A stretch of 64,000 bases of DNA from Sipunculus nudus (GCA_026874595.1 CM049310.1:79415056-79479055), one strand, 5' to 3'; shown: positions 51,600 through 64,000, counted from the stretch's first letter. Program-made: numbers and translations. The notes: generated by a model from the sequence alone, not told the origin.

Positions 51600-53020
51600 G
51601 TCCACTGTTGACTTGCTGATGTTATTTTGAGGTAAACATGAGCATTGTAAAATATGTGCAAAATATTACACAGCTTAAATGTTGTGGAAATTTCACTCCT
51701 GTTTCTCCATTTTTATGACTACATATGTTTGGAGTTTTTCAGGTTGTTTGTATCCGTTTGGGAAAACCCAACTTTTATGATATCATGAGGGGAAAAAATA
51801 AAAAATTGTGCTGCGGACTCCAGAATAAATACATGTACCTCAATCAACGTTAGTGGAAAACAATGCATAATGAAATTTCCCTTGGTTAGTTAAATAAGAG
51901 CTGCGTACTTTTAAGATAAAATCTTAAAGTCTTCAGCGCTTCAGTTTAACATATGATTTTACAGATATCACTTACTGTAGCTACAAGTACTTTTCTATTT
52001 GGTTCGACATCGCAGTAGATAGGTGGGTAATATATTCACAGTAGGCCGTTTATCAGATGTAAACATGACCTACTTACAAGAACCCATGAAATCGACCTTA
52101 TGCTACGCTAGGTCATGCCCTTGTCTCGGGTGTTCATAAAATAGGAACACACAGGGAACTCTTCAATATTATGCATGCCACACATACCAACGAATAAAGG
52201 CAGGCTATTAGTGATTAATATATACACGTGCTCACTTGCCCCAACAAATTAAGATGGCCTGCAAGCTTTTTCTAAAAAGCGCACGTATAAGTTTCATTCT
52301 TTTCCAAGTGATATTGATTCGTAAATTGACTGGGGGCATCATATTATATTTCATAGACCTCTTGTGCAACTCAAGTCTTTTGGAGCAATTTCAAGGGTCT
52401 TTAACAATTTAGCTGTGATTAAAACCTCGATCCGTGTCTATCGTCTCGTGCGACATGTTTTAAAGAATATTTTTTTTTTTTCGATGGGAATTGCCTCTGT
52501 TTAAAATTCATCAGAGTTTGAAGAAGAACATGGCAAATTTAAAATTTGAGAGTATTTCTATTGAACCTGATACACGACTGTGATCTGTTACGATATATTT
52601 GCACTTCTAACAATGAAAGAAGGGGAAATATCACAGACTGCTAAATGTAATCTTAGCATTATCTTATCATATTCACTATTTCCATGGCGGAAATCTTAGT
52701 AACAAAATTAAAGGCAGGAACTGTGTTTTGGCAAATGTAACCGCTACAGAGAAAAAACGTCAAATTATTCCTTATAGGATTAAGATAATTTATTATCATC
52801 TTCCAATTGTGCAATAAAAAGAGCAAGTCGCAATCTTATTTAGATTATGTCAGGTATATGTCGTTGACCTAATATTTAACGTAATGTTCGTGAATATATA
52901 TTATAACATAGATGAACATAGATTTATAGTAAATGATAGGATGCTGTTTAGTTACATGTCTTCTGCCCTGTGTTTCCAAAAAAGCTGCAGCTGTTAATGT
53001 AATGTGTCTTTACAAATTAA
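51600..53020. other. Non-coding stretch
   Basis: No gene or defined repeat is recognised between the gene C 3' end and the minisatellite. Confidence 0.4.
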
Positions 53021-53021
53021 A

Positions 53022-54155
53022 GTCCCAGTGGCAAAAGGCGACACAGAACAAATTAAAGCTCTAGTGCCACAAGGCAATACAGAACAGATAAAAGATCCAT
53101 TGAACAAGGTAACACAAAACAAATTAAAGACCCAGTGCCACAAGGCAACGCAGAACAAACTAAAGACCCAGACCAAATTCAACACAAAACAAATTATAAA
53201 CCAAGTGCCACAAGGCAACACAGAACCAATAAAAGCTCTAGTGCCACGAGGCAAAACATAACAGATAAAAGATCCAGTACCAAAATGCAACAAAGAACAG
53301 ATAAAAGACCCGGTGCCACAAGGCAACACATAACAAATTAAAGACCCAGTGCCACAAGGTAATACAAAACAAACTAAAGCTCCAGTGCCACAAGCTAACA
53401 CAGAACTAATTAAAAACCAAGTGCCACAAGGCAATACAAAACAAATTAAAGCTGCAGTGCCACAATGCAACACAGAACAAATTACAGCTCCAGTGCCAAA
53501 AGGCAACACAGAACAAACCAAAGATCAAATGCGACAAGGCAACACAGAAAGATAAAAACACAGTGCTACATGCAAAACAGAACATATTAAAGAACCAGTG
53601 CCAAAAGATAACACAGAACAAATACAAAAGATCCTGTACCTCAAGGCACACAGAAAAAATAAAGCTCAAGTGCCACAACCCAACATGGAACAGATAAAAG
53701 ATCCAGTGCCACAAGGCAACACAGAACAGGTAAAAGATCCAGTGCCACAAGGCAACAGAGAACAAATTAAATTTCCAGTGCAACAATGCAACGCAGAGCA
53801 ATTTGAAGCTCCAGTGCCAAAAGGCAACACACAGATAAAAGACACAGTGACACATGCAAAACAGAACATACTAAAGATCCAGTACCTCAAGGCAAATAGA
53901 AAAAAATAAATATCCTGTGCCACAACACAGAACAAATTAAAATTCCTGTGCAACAAGGCAACACAGAACAAACTAAAGCTCCAGTGCCACAAGCCAACAC
54001 AGAACTAATTAAAAACCAAGTGCCACAAGGCAATACAGAACAAATTAAAGCTCCAGTGCCACAAGGCAACACAAAACAAATAAAAGACCAAGTGCCACAA
54101 GGCAAAACAGAACAAATTAAAGCTCCAGTGCCACAATGCAATAAAGAACAGCTCA
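53022..54155. repeat. 36-bp minisatellite
   Basis: About thirty tandem units of 36 bp with core gtgccacaaggcaa followed by cacagaacaaattaaag and variants; a few units are shortened or shifted, e.g. near 53560-53660 and 53830-53930. The period is divisible by 3, so long frames run on both strands: plus PVPQGNTEQIKA repeats, minus Cys/Phe/Leu-rich repeats up to 175 codons. No flanking exon, start context or splice pair ties it to a gene. Confidence 0.95.
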
Positions 54156-54900
54156 TCAGATTCTAAAAAAAAGACAGTTATCAGTGTCTGCCATTAAATG
54201 TAAACCAAGAGCGTACACAAAATTCTGATTGGGCAGGAATCGTCAAAATCGTCGCAAATTGTTTCAGCAGGCGGGTACATGCATTACATTTTGACTGCCA
54301 TCGTAGCGCGCACACTAGAATATATCACTGTGGGCAAGTCTGACTGGCTGAGCCATAATATTGTTATATTTTGATTAAACAGGCCAACTTTGATCAGCAT
54401 ATGGGCTAATAAGTGGTTAAAGAAACACCTGCCACTGCGTCTGAGAGTTTTACGGTTAGAAGTCTTACTGAGATCAGCATATGGGAGGGCCTTCTAATAT
54501 TAAAACTGGTTAAACCGGGATATTAGCAGCCAACTGGAAGCGCACAATAGGCGATGGCTTGAGGACTGCTGACGTCAAGTGATATTATCAAATTTTGCAT
54601 AAAGAAGAATTAATTAAGCTGATCTTCAGGAAAATTGGTTAATTACTTTCTATATCCTGTGATATTTTTAGCCCATCCCATGCTGCCTCAGTGCCATCTG
54701 AAGTGAACTGATCCTCTATCTGCGTCTTATTATAATGTTAATATATAAGGACAAGAGAGCCGGTATCTTAAAAATATTAATATTTTGTGATACCCATAGT
54801 GTGTGTGGTTTTTTATTTAATCTCTGATGTAACAAGACGGAATTGGAAAATATCTCGATTGTCTTGAATGGACAATCATAACTTCACATATGATGAAGCC
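54156..54900. other. Non-coding stretch
   Basis: No gene seen. The phrase gatcagcatatggg occurs twice (near 54394 and 54472), a small local duplication. Confidence 0.4.
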
Positions 54901-54943
54901 TGTTACGAACTATAATGAAGTATGAACTATATTCTGTGCAAGC

Positions 54944-55160
54944 AAAACATCCTTGTAACTGACGACCGGCCATCGGAGGACATGGGTTCGATTTCCATAC
55001 GGGGTCAACCGATTTTTTTCTGTGGATCCTTTGGCTATACCTCTATGAAATGGACCAACATGGCCATTCAAACATCTCTCTATATTGTATTTGATGCATA
55101 CACAATAAAAGACCATCAGTTTATTATTGCTGCATGTAGTTCGCTGTGTCGACACATGTA
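54944..55160 (+). mobile_element. tRNA-derived SINE, copy 1 (5' eroded)
   Basis: Contains a B-box, gggttcgatttcc, then atacggggt, a T-run with ctgtgga and the body phrase ggccattcaaacatctctc. It is a clear partner of the copy at 55236-55440; its A-box part is eroded. Confidence 0.6.
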
Positions 55161-55235
55161 GTATGTATAATACCAGAGTAGTCACGTCACTTCGCTGGTT
55201 CCCATAAAAATGTGCTGATACACAGAGGGAGTTGG

Positions 55236-55440
55236 GGATCCCTGTTAGCTCAGTTAGAGCAGACGACGGGCTCTGGATGTTCATGTGTACGATTTCCATA
55301 CGGGGTGATCCGAATTTTTCTGTGAATTCTTGTTCTATATCGTTATGAAATTGACCAGTTTGGCCATTCAAACATCTCTCTATATGATATTTGATGCACA
55401 CCATAAAAGGCAATCAGTGTATCACTGCTGCACCAAAATC
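55236..55440 (+). mobile_element. tRNA-derived SINE, copy 2
   Basis: The head is tRNA-like: ccctgt can pair with acgggg as an acceptor stem, tagctcagttagagc is a near-perfect A-box, and gtgtacgatttcc is a B-box. The body shares ctgtg, ggccattcaaacatctctc, tatttgatgca and cataaaag with copy 1 in the same order and orientation. It is not a functional tRNA gene, because the anticodon arm is not well formed. Confidence 0.7.
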
Positions 55441-55494
55441 TTGTGTTACAAATTTAACTTACTGGATAAATATTACTGATTGGAAAAAAAATAT

Positions 55495-55499
55495 ACACA

Positions 55500-55530
<31 letters not shown>

Positions 55531-55600
55531 AATTTTATTATTATTATAAATATTATTATTTTAAATATTATTATTATAAATATTATTATTATTATTATTA
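55495..55600. repeat. ATT/TAT trinucleotide microsatellite
   Basis: Interrupted ATT repeats just behind the second SINE copy; they produce an Ile-rich artefactual frame. Confidence 0.9.
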
Positions 55601-58600
55601 TTTATATCCAAATGAAAACTTATTTAACTGCCAGTATTCGGAGTCAGAACTTGATCGATAGGAACCTAATTAAATTGCTGGATAATGTCAGTTTATTATT
55701 ATCACTGTTTTTATTATTATTAGCATTATTACATATGTAACAGACAGTTCGATATGTATATATTCAAGCCATGTATTAATCTGTCTATTTACTAGAATTT
55801 ATTTGTTTAATAGGTCAAATTGAATACAAATAGAGAAATTGTAGTTAATTTCTACCGAAAAAAGTTTTTACCCCTCTGTGATGGCTGCATGGGATTGTTA
55901 ATCTACATGTTCTTTGTAAACATAGGTCACGTGCCCATGTTGACAAAAATTGAGCCTAGTCGGCTGAATGCGCACGAGCTGTTGTTTGTAATAGCATGTG
56001 AAGCAACACCATCTTCGTTCATTCGCAAACATCTTGGATCTTTAATCTGCCACTAGATGTCCTTGCTAGACATTTGGTGAGTATATTAAAAAAAAAAAAC
56101 ACATATAATGATCCTGTGGGTTCGGCGGTTCTAAGCTTATTTCAGAAGATGTTCGAGAAACTATATCTTTATTTTATTTACGTCAGATACTGGAAAAGGC
56201 GATAAAATATTTCATTGGGGCATTTGTTTAATTTATATATCACTTTAATTGAGGTCACTTTTTTTCACCATGTAGATAACGTCCTGTAAACATTCAGAAA
56301 CATATATCATATATATCCACCAAACAACTATGTATATACTAGCTTGTCTGAAATATAGGCGTTAAGTAATATATATACCTTGTGATCTGGTACAATAGAA
56401 GAGCACCTATGAAAGATCCAAAAAACTGCTCACTTATGTTTTAATCAAATTGTTTCCTATGTTCCCTTTACTTTTTAATCGGAAATAACAATTATGTGGT
56501 ATATGAGATACTGGTTTGTCACATCTTTGGTAATAAGCTTGTAAAGACTGTCATTTGAAACTAAATTATATATTTTTTCTATTATAAGGCCCGTTGAAGA
56601 ACGTTTCTAATCATTTTAATGACGTAATACAGAGCAAATGGTGCTGAAGTGGTGTTACATATGGCTAAGGATGGCTATATAAACTTTTTTACCTGTAAAT
56701 AATGCTACGTAACTGGTATAGTTAACAAAAATTAAAATAGACCTTCCATTATGACTTGGTTTTATAAGGTCCCGGTTACTGTTGGTCTGTATTCAGTTTA
56801 TATAAACCTCTATATGTCAGGCACCTCTTTTTCCTCTTTGCCGGAACTTGTAATTGGTTCATAAGGGGGCGTGACGACCTCTATCAAGCGAGCATTAAAT
56901 ACTGAGTAACATTGTCAGGCCAAGTGGGGCAGAGTGTACAGCAGTAACCATGTAACGCGTCACAAATCGTTCAGGGTATCATATCAAAGTACACATATAT
57001 CACCGTTTTCACAGCTTTACTCCGAATAATGAACGAGTGGGTAGCATAAATATGTTAACAATTAATAATAATAGATTTAATAAGTTACCGTTAAAAATGT
57101 AAATTAAAAATCAATTAATGAAACCTTGCAGAGCCCTGTTTCCCCCCTGATTATCGGCTGATGAATCACCTTGTTGACATTCTGTTACATTCTCAACACA
57201 GACGGTGTTGTCTGAAATATAGGCGTTAAGTAACTTTGGAGGTAAAGGATAAACCTCCTGTCCACATTCATTTACACAGGACGCTGTTACTCGAAAATCG
57301 AGCTAGCTAGCCTGGTTAGTGTAAATTACAAAAATGAAGCAAGTAGAGCAGATGTAGAGTTTGCTTCGACAACATTCATGCAAAATATAGCCAAGATAAG
57401 GTATTTGTCCATGACCCATATAATATATCGATAAATCTGTGGATCTTTTTTGTGGTGTAATAGAAACCTATGCCCTTGCTACCTTTGATAGTTTACGTGA
57501 TGCAACTGTTTGCATATTTTTTTGAAGACGTTAATGCAAGATGCTAATGCAGCGACACTTGTTATGGTCATTTCAACATTAAGCAAAAAGATTACCTGGA
57601 TGATTTTGGGGATAAACAAGGAGGTTATATAAATGGAGATACAATTCCGGGAAACGCTGCTAGCACTCGCATGCTCTCTATGTAAGGAAGTTAGATTAGG
57701 CACTGGCTTTATGTGTTTAAAAAAAGCTTAAATATTGTGCAGAATAGGAGAATTTATTTACTTCATACTCTTGGATATGAAGGCCTATGTCCATGTATGG
57801 ACTAGTTTGGAATAGTCCGTGTATCGGAGCATGCGCAAAATCGGACTTGTTATGGTAAACAGAGACACGTGGACTGTGCTTACTCATAACGCAGGACCAT
57901 ATCAAAGTCTTACACAGAAGTAAGGAGAAAGTGTGCTGTTCTGGTTTTGTTGGGAAACTTCGTATAAAGCAAAACTGAACCGATAATGTGATAGAATAAT
58001 CATAATATTGCTTCTGCTAATTTCCTTTTATTATTGTTGTAGTGAAGTCCGTGATCTTAACTATGGTTGAAATGAATTCTTAATGTGAGTATATAGAACC
58101 TAGTTTAGATCATGGAGGCACATTAAAGCTTTGATTTACAGCTTGATTCAGGTTGAAAAGAATCCCATATAACACACAGGCGGGTATTCCCACCCGTCAT
58201 CCTGCTTTTTTGTCCCGTACTAGCAAAAGCGTAAATGAAACTTTTCCCCTTCATTTCAAAACAGTTTACCATAATTAAGGAGAAAAGGTCTATCTCCTGA
58301 AGCCGTTTAACCCTACTGTGCGCCTATTGTACCGCGGTTTCAGGCACAGAACCCCGGCACGGCCTTTGATATAGCACCTCTGTCGGGTCTAACTGACGCA
58401 GTCCGCTGAAGCTCGTCAGGTTGACAGCGATATATCTAGTAAAATCCAGTGAGTGGAATAACGTTGGTTTTGTTAAGAATCACACCCAACAGGTATATTT
58501 AGATAGGTCTTATGTTGAGAAATCACCGGGGTGATTTTTTTTTTCACAGATGCGATCCCTCTTCGTCAATAGCTGCCGTGATTCATGACGGACCACATGT

Positions 58601-59617
58601 ATAAGTATAAAGCTTATTTTTCTTGTATAATCTCCGATTTCCATTAGTTCAAGAGAGTGTACACACTTTTGACACCTACTAATTATAAGCCTTGTTTTAT
58701 ACTATTCCGCCAAAGTACGGATGACTTCAATTCTCATTGAAAGCAATAGCCCTGACCAGCTGCGTCATTGATTTTTTAATTTTCAGAATAAAATTTTACT
58801 AGCTTGTATATCAATATGTCGATTACACCTGACATTTTAGTTTTAAATATGTCCTCCAGGTACCACTCATCGTCCGAATCTACCACTAAATTATTCAAAT
58901 CGTCGAACGCTTCACTTCTCTTATCGTATGAGCGGCCATGATTATTAGGCCCTAACAACGGAAATGACGCATGAGCCACGCATTAGTTCACACTTGGGGT
59001 TTCCAGCAACTAACGAATTTTTCCGAAGTAAGGCCGAATTATAGATTAGCATCGGGATTATCAGCGGCATCTCTCTAAGCCTTTGACCAGCGAGTGGTAT
59101 GATCCCCGTCAGGAACATTCTACACGGCTAGACCCGGAGTTGTAACTCCAATTATGTAACCTCCTTGGATTTACCATTATTAAATGCTGACATAAGAAAT
59201 AAGTACCAAGGGATTGAGAGTCACATGTTTTTAACATTTTCTGACTATGCAAGTGGGCCAGTGACTGAGTCAAATCTCAGGCCATAATTGCTTAAATCCG
59301 TCATTGACAGCAGGATTTTTCATATATATATGATAGAACTTAATCCTGCGCTGGAGTTTGATTTTGTGACACGCCTGTGTTATGAATAAAAATATCACCA
59401 AGCGACGACGCAGGCATTCGGGTCTTTGCCATCGGCGGTAACCTCCATGTACTTTAAAAGCACGCAAAAATCATTAAATGATGCATGGGTACATTATTAA
59501 TTCTCATATCGTCGAGGTCACTGCAGGAACAATAACCTTTAAAATAAGGTATAGCTCAGTGTCGTATGCAAGGCGTTTTCAGAGAACAGAGAGGACAATT
59601 GTGGACCAACATCCCTT

Positions 59618-59649
<32 letters not shown>

Positions 59650-60583
59650 GGTGTGTGTATTTGTTGCTTATTCTTGTTGAAGCAAGCATAATGACGTATG
59701 TATAATAATATTAATAATAGACACTTGTCACAAATATTGTCCAAGTTGTATTGTGATCACCAATGATTTGGTTGCTTTTATACACATAACGTAAAATAAT
59801 ATTGCAGTAAAATATTTACAAGCCAAACAGTGGATGACGCATTATATGTTGTCTCCAACCGTGTTCTGTACATTCATTTAATTCCTACGAGGAACTGATA
59901 ATGGTTAAAAAGCGCACTTAAGGTGAAGCAGGAAAGATACCGGGCGCAACGAATTTCCATGTGTTATATCTGCTGCTGGTGGTAGGCATAAAGTATCCAT
60001 GTGCTGAATGATGTAAGCGTCAATGGTAGACGATATTTAAAATGTCTGACATGATAGAACTGATGACAGCCATCACTGGTCTGGTTTCCTTAGTGGTTCG
60101 GTCACCTCGATTTCCCCCAATTCCTGTTCTCAAGACCTGGAAGTGATGACAGTATAGTATATTTTATATTTTAATGTTAGACTTAATGTAAAAATTACAT
60201 AATTATCATCATTTAAGTTAACGCTGTTTATTAAAATATATATATGCACAAACCAATGCATTGAGAATGTTTATCAAATATATTACTATTATGGATCCAT
60301 ACGCCTCTTAAAGGTGTATGTAAATTATATTACTTGCGGCCTAACTGCTTTAAAAACATATGACAAATATAATCTATAGAGTAGCATATACCAGGTTACG
60401 AAACTAAATTCCAATTATCTATGAAAGAAATATCTCAAAATGTTGAAAACTGTTTTAGAAATTTGTATAGTTGCAAAATGGTACTATAAGTACAAGAGAA
60501 GAATGGTCACATGCATTTATTGTACATGTCACCTTTGCATTTAAAACACAAAGCTACAAACAGCGGTGAAAGTAACTATAACC
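55600..60583. other. Long non-coding stretch
   Basis: About 5 kb without a recognisable gene. It contains an exact 26-bp direct repeat (56344-56369 and 57208-57233) and a TA tract (59624-59650). Short frames, including an acidic 67-codon minus frame (58776-58979) and 55820-56056 plus, match nothing I recognise. Confidence 0.4.
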
Positions 60584-60989
60584 CTACTTTTCCACGGTTC
60601 GTGTTCGTTCCTCCGCTTTTCGATGGAGTCTGTAGACTATGATACTACCGACCACAAGCAAAAGGGCAGGGCCACCCACGACTGCAGCTATGAAATACGG
60701 GTCTTCTCTGCCTGGGGTATCTGTAGTTTCATAAGAGATACTGACAAAATTAGAGGTAAATAGAGTAGAGCGTCGTTTATCCGTAAAGCTCAAGAGACAG
60801 GGTTTTTGTTCGGAGAAACGATCTTTTGGATAATAAATTTCGCAGGATTAACCATGATTAGGCAAATAATGGACGTTATCAGATACTGACAGACTAAACT
60901 AAGTCTTGACAACAACATTTTTAACAGTTTTCAATCAACTTAATCAATGTATAATATATAAAACATTGAAATTATTTTTTATTGTTCTG

Positions 60990-61039
<50 letters not shown>

Positions 61040-61906
61040 CCTCATTGTTCGGATTTCGGATAAACGATCAACATTTCGGTTCTCTTTCATATTTTCGGAT
61101 GATGATTTTTCGGAAAAATGGTTTCATTTTAACGACGCTCAGCAGTACAGGCATTGCTTTCACATATTGTGATTTCTCTCTTATCTAGGCATGTCTGGTT
61201 ATATCTTACACAAAGTAAAGGATTTGTTAATTGGGTTAAAACAATGTCATGTTTTCTTTATAAAAAGACCTTGAAAGATCTTCTAGTGCTAATGCTTGAA
61301 CATACATATTTTCATAAAAAATTCAAATGTGTATACCCTTTTTTCTTACCCGGGCTGTACCAGTCAGACTGAAAAAAATGGTGCCATTAAATGTACAGGT
61401 ATACCATCCAGGTGCAGCAAGGGTATCCTTCAGAATCAGATGAAATGAAGGAGGTGTGATTTGATGACAAATCATGGAACATGATGTTTCCTTGTCCATT
61501 GAAAATCTATAAAGAGTGTTCCGCTCTTCGTCTTTATGTTGTGTGTACTCGCACACAGCTGTGGTTATGTTGGTATTTTTAGGCGTGAATACCCACGATA
61601 CAGTGACTTCTTTCTCTTTATAAGTTAACTTATCAGCCACCACAGTAACATTCCCAAAGGTTCCAATAGAAAAAATTTACATGGTAATGTTATTTTACAA
61701 GTTATCAAAATTGTTCCTATAATTATCAATTGAAATTTAATAAAATTTTAATTAAAATATGAACAATAATTTAAAGAAAATGTGATGTTAACCGGGATTT
61801 TTTATCACTGAATGATATTTGCATTTGGTGTACTGAAGCTCATGGGAAACATCAAACCTGTTGCAAGATGCACCGTGGCAAGGAAACATAAGATCTGTAG
61901 CATCAT
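60584..61906 (-). CDS. Gene D: class I single-Ig receptor, probably damaged
   Basis: Minus strand: signal exon 61906-61858 (MMLQILCFLATVHLA, phase-1 donor), Ig exon about 61663-61337, TM and tail exon 60720-60584 (stop TAG). The Ig domain has VTVSWVF (Trp for the B-strand Cys), TTAVCEY in strand C (class I Cys kept, Trp lost) and PGWYTC in strand F, plus two further Cys (SCSMIC). There is no separate stalk exon; DTPGRED leads into a TM segment (IAAVVGGPALLLVVGSIIVY) and a basic 15-residue tail. Two problems: no AG precedes the Ig exon where one is expected (the sequence is ttctattg-GA), and the nearest pyrimidine-rich acceptor of the TM exon (60741) gives the wrong phase, so the weaker one at 60721 is assumed. 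It may be a pseudogene or be spliced unusually. Confidence 0.6.
60991..61034. repeat. TA microsatellite in gene D intron
   Basis: TA tract of about 44 bases between the Ig and TM exons of gene D. Confidence 0.9.
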
Positions 61907-61909
61907 CGA

Positions 61910-64000
61910 AAGAGTAACACAGCACAAGGGCTATAAAAAAAGTATCAAACAAAATGAATCTTGATTTATTTAGTTTAACAAATAAAATAATTGCAGTACA
62001 AACAAGCAGACCCTTTCATATTTGTCTAAATTAGTCAACATTAAAATCAATATAGACCTTGATATAAGGTACCTTTGTTGCACGGTAAATGCAGTACCTT
62101 CAGGGATGACGAATCTTGCGCTCTATGTTGCATTTATTTTGCAGCTATGAGGATGGGTAACTTATTAAATATATTAGCAAATATACCCACCACAGAATCC
62201 GCTTTCCTAAACGTTGAGTGAAAATCGTCCTTGCGTAGCCAGTCAGGGTTTTCGTACATGTAAAACCCGTTAACCTCCAGTTTTGTCACCAAATTTGTAA
62301 GTGGTTACTTAAAGGTTACATATACGTTTGTAAACACAACCTTTGCCTGGCAGATACCTTAATGTCCCCAAGACGCCATATTTATTTAAGTAATATTAAA
62401 TCAATAGGGCCTGCTTGACCCTATCTCATGTATCTCGATAGCAGGTTAGTATAAGATCTCTTATCAACTCAATGTGTGATTGCATCATTACGTTTGGCGA
62501 AATTTTCCCCTCATGTTTCACCCGTAAATAAACTTGTACATTTTCATCCCACTTAGATACATAGACCCCGTACTGATATCATAGCAACTTAATGTACCGC
62601 GTAAATAGCTATAAACCTTGAAACAAGTATTTAAGTATTTCTTTTTCACAAAATTTGTTTTGAGCAAACGTAATCATTAGTTTCACGGTATGTTAAACAA
62701 TATGATAAAAGCAATGGAAGAGCAGAAATGAATAGTTATAACGTAATGGATCAAAGACTAGATATGACCTTGACATCACGCATAAAAAAACGTGACTTGG
62801 GCATTGCGCATGCGTAGACTCTGCATGTGTCTGTCAAAGCGACTCCTTCATTAAGCGTCTTGACTTGATATTTGAACCCGGGTAAGTAAATGTAAACAAC
62901 ATGTGACTCTTGATCCCTTGGCACTCATTTCATACGTCAGCATGAAGAAGCTGATCCCCTCCCCTCCCCACCACCAATTTTCAGTCGCCACAACCTTTTT
63001 GAAGGGTTTCAGACCAATGTTTGCGACTGGGCTTTAACTTGTCAGGACCTGGGGACCTATTTTAGGTTTTGAAACCATGGAGAGGGCGGTCCGGACTAAC
63101 CCCCCCCCCCCTCCGGCCACCCTTAGATCCGATTCTGCTACTAACGAGGTATGCATATTCCCATTTCTTTCTTTCGAAATAATTTCCTTGCCATCAAACA
63201 TACATTTAAATCATGTACCTTCCTTACATCAATATTTAATGTAAGAATTCATAATAATAAATAGGAATGCCCCGCGTCCCATTCCGGTTCGCAGATGTTA
63301 ACATTACAACAGACCAGGTCTTCACAGTAAACATATATTAATTTCTTGCTACAAACACAGTGTCATATGTGTACATATCTTATAGAGACAGTATCCCATT
63401 GAAAATCTATATTTTATTTTAACATTTAGAATTAAAAAAAATAAAAACATTCCTCACACTATACAACACCCTCCCCCCCCCCCCACCAACCACGATAAAA
63501 AGCCCGGTTACCGGGTTTACCAGCTGTTATCAGATGAAGCAAACATGGCAGTTGATAATCAGTGATCAAACAGGCACGAGAGTAAACAGATACCAGTGTC
63601 GGAACCTGTATATTGGCGCCGATATAATTCAGTAGGATAGTCCTGTGACCTAGACCTTGAGATGTCAAAATCGAAAAGGATTTTCTTCTATTGGTAAGTT
63701 TGTCTTTAAATAGCTCCCACAATCTTTTAAAACATGTAGGTTAAGTGAAATTGACTTATGACCTCCTCACCCCAAAATCGACATGGTTCTTACTTTATTG
63801 GTGGGTCATAAAGAGATCAAGTTTGAAATCTATATATTAAGCCAAAATGGAATTATCAACCAAAACCGAATTGGTGGAGAGATGGAAGTATGACCTTGAT
63901 CTTTGTCCTAAATTCATTAAGTTTCTCTCCCTGTTGGCCGGTGAAATTTATGTGCATGATGGAACATCTTGGATGAAAAGTTTTGCTTAAAATGCTTCCC
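61910..64000. other. Non-coding stretch upstream of gene D
   Basis: No gene is recognised. Poly-C runs lie near 63101-63112 and 63473-63484. Any promoter of gene D would be at the left end of this interval; no motif is distinct. Confidence 0.4.

Noticed and set aside
52994-54166. Long frames on both strands (up to 175 codons) across the 36-bp array
   Set aside because: They follow directly from a tandem repeat with a period divisible by 3, with no start context, splice sites or unique flank.
55236-55310. Functional tRNA gene
   Set aside because: The head is tRNA-like but the anticodon arm is not well formed and the sequence continues into a SINE body shared with a second copy.
58776-58979. 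Acidic 67-codon minus frame (VVDSDDEWYLEDIF)
   Set aside because: Somewhat gene-like composition but no family, splice or signal evidence.

Overview
The window is AT-rich (about two thirds by eye), intron-bearing animal DNA full of TA microsatellites, minisatellites and decayed transposons. The split immunoglobulin-superfamily (IgSF) genes, a DIRS/Ngaro-type retroelement, tRNA-derived SINEs and a hAT-type MITE indicate an invertebrate metazoan. A mollusc or other lophotrochozoan, or a cnidarian, would fit; I cannot fix the phylum from sequence alone.

The only convincing protein-coding content is a cluster of Ig receptor genes and relics between about 10.4 and 61.9 kb. I reconstructed three genes with consistent splice phases: gene A (minus strand, 22217 to 20400, 285 aa), gene B (plus, 36853 to 40428, 487 aa) and gene C (plus, 48758 to 51113, 250 aa). 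Two more are incomplete or damaged: gene E (minus, 24931 to 23960, two Ig exons, no membrane exon found) and gene D (minus, 61906 to 60584, defective-looking acceptor). Four broken Ig exons lie on the minus strand at 10.4, 12.9-13.2, 13.56-13.74 and 27.75-27.93 kb.

There are two classes. Class I (A, C, D and the 13.2 kb relic) has one V-like domain, a short stalk or none, a transmembrane (TM) segment and a short tail. In this domain the B-strand cysteine is replaced by tryptophan and a new cysteine sits in strand C (WVRC in A and C). Class II (B, E and three relics) has a V-like first domain with its B-strand Cys but no C-strand Trp, followed by canonical I-set domains. Gene B's 128-residue tail carries eleven tyrosines, with ITIM-like sites and a C-terminal ITAM-type pair. 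Nearly all introns are phase 1, so exons are interchangeable modules.

Layout: 1-10 kb is non-coding with 21-bp and 24-bp minisatellites and a hAT-type MITE; 10-14 kb holds relics; 20-25 kb holds A and E; 27.8 kb is a relic; 29-36 kb is interspersed repeats; 36.8-40.5 kb is gene B; 43-46.8 kb is the dead DIRS/Ngaro element; 48.7-51.6 kb is gene C; 53-54.2 kb is a 36-bp minisatellite; 54.9-55.45 kb is a SINE pair; 60.6-61.9 kb is gene D. The set resembles a birth-and-death family of paired cell-surface receptors (B signalling-competent, A/C/D short-tailed), comparable in outline to invertebrate allorecognition or immune IgSF clusters such as Hydractinia Alr. That functional link is inference.
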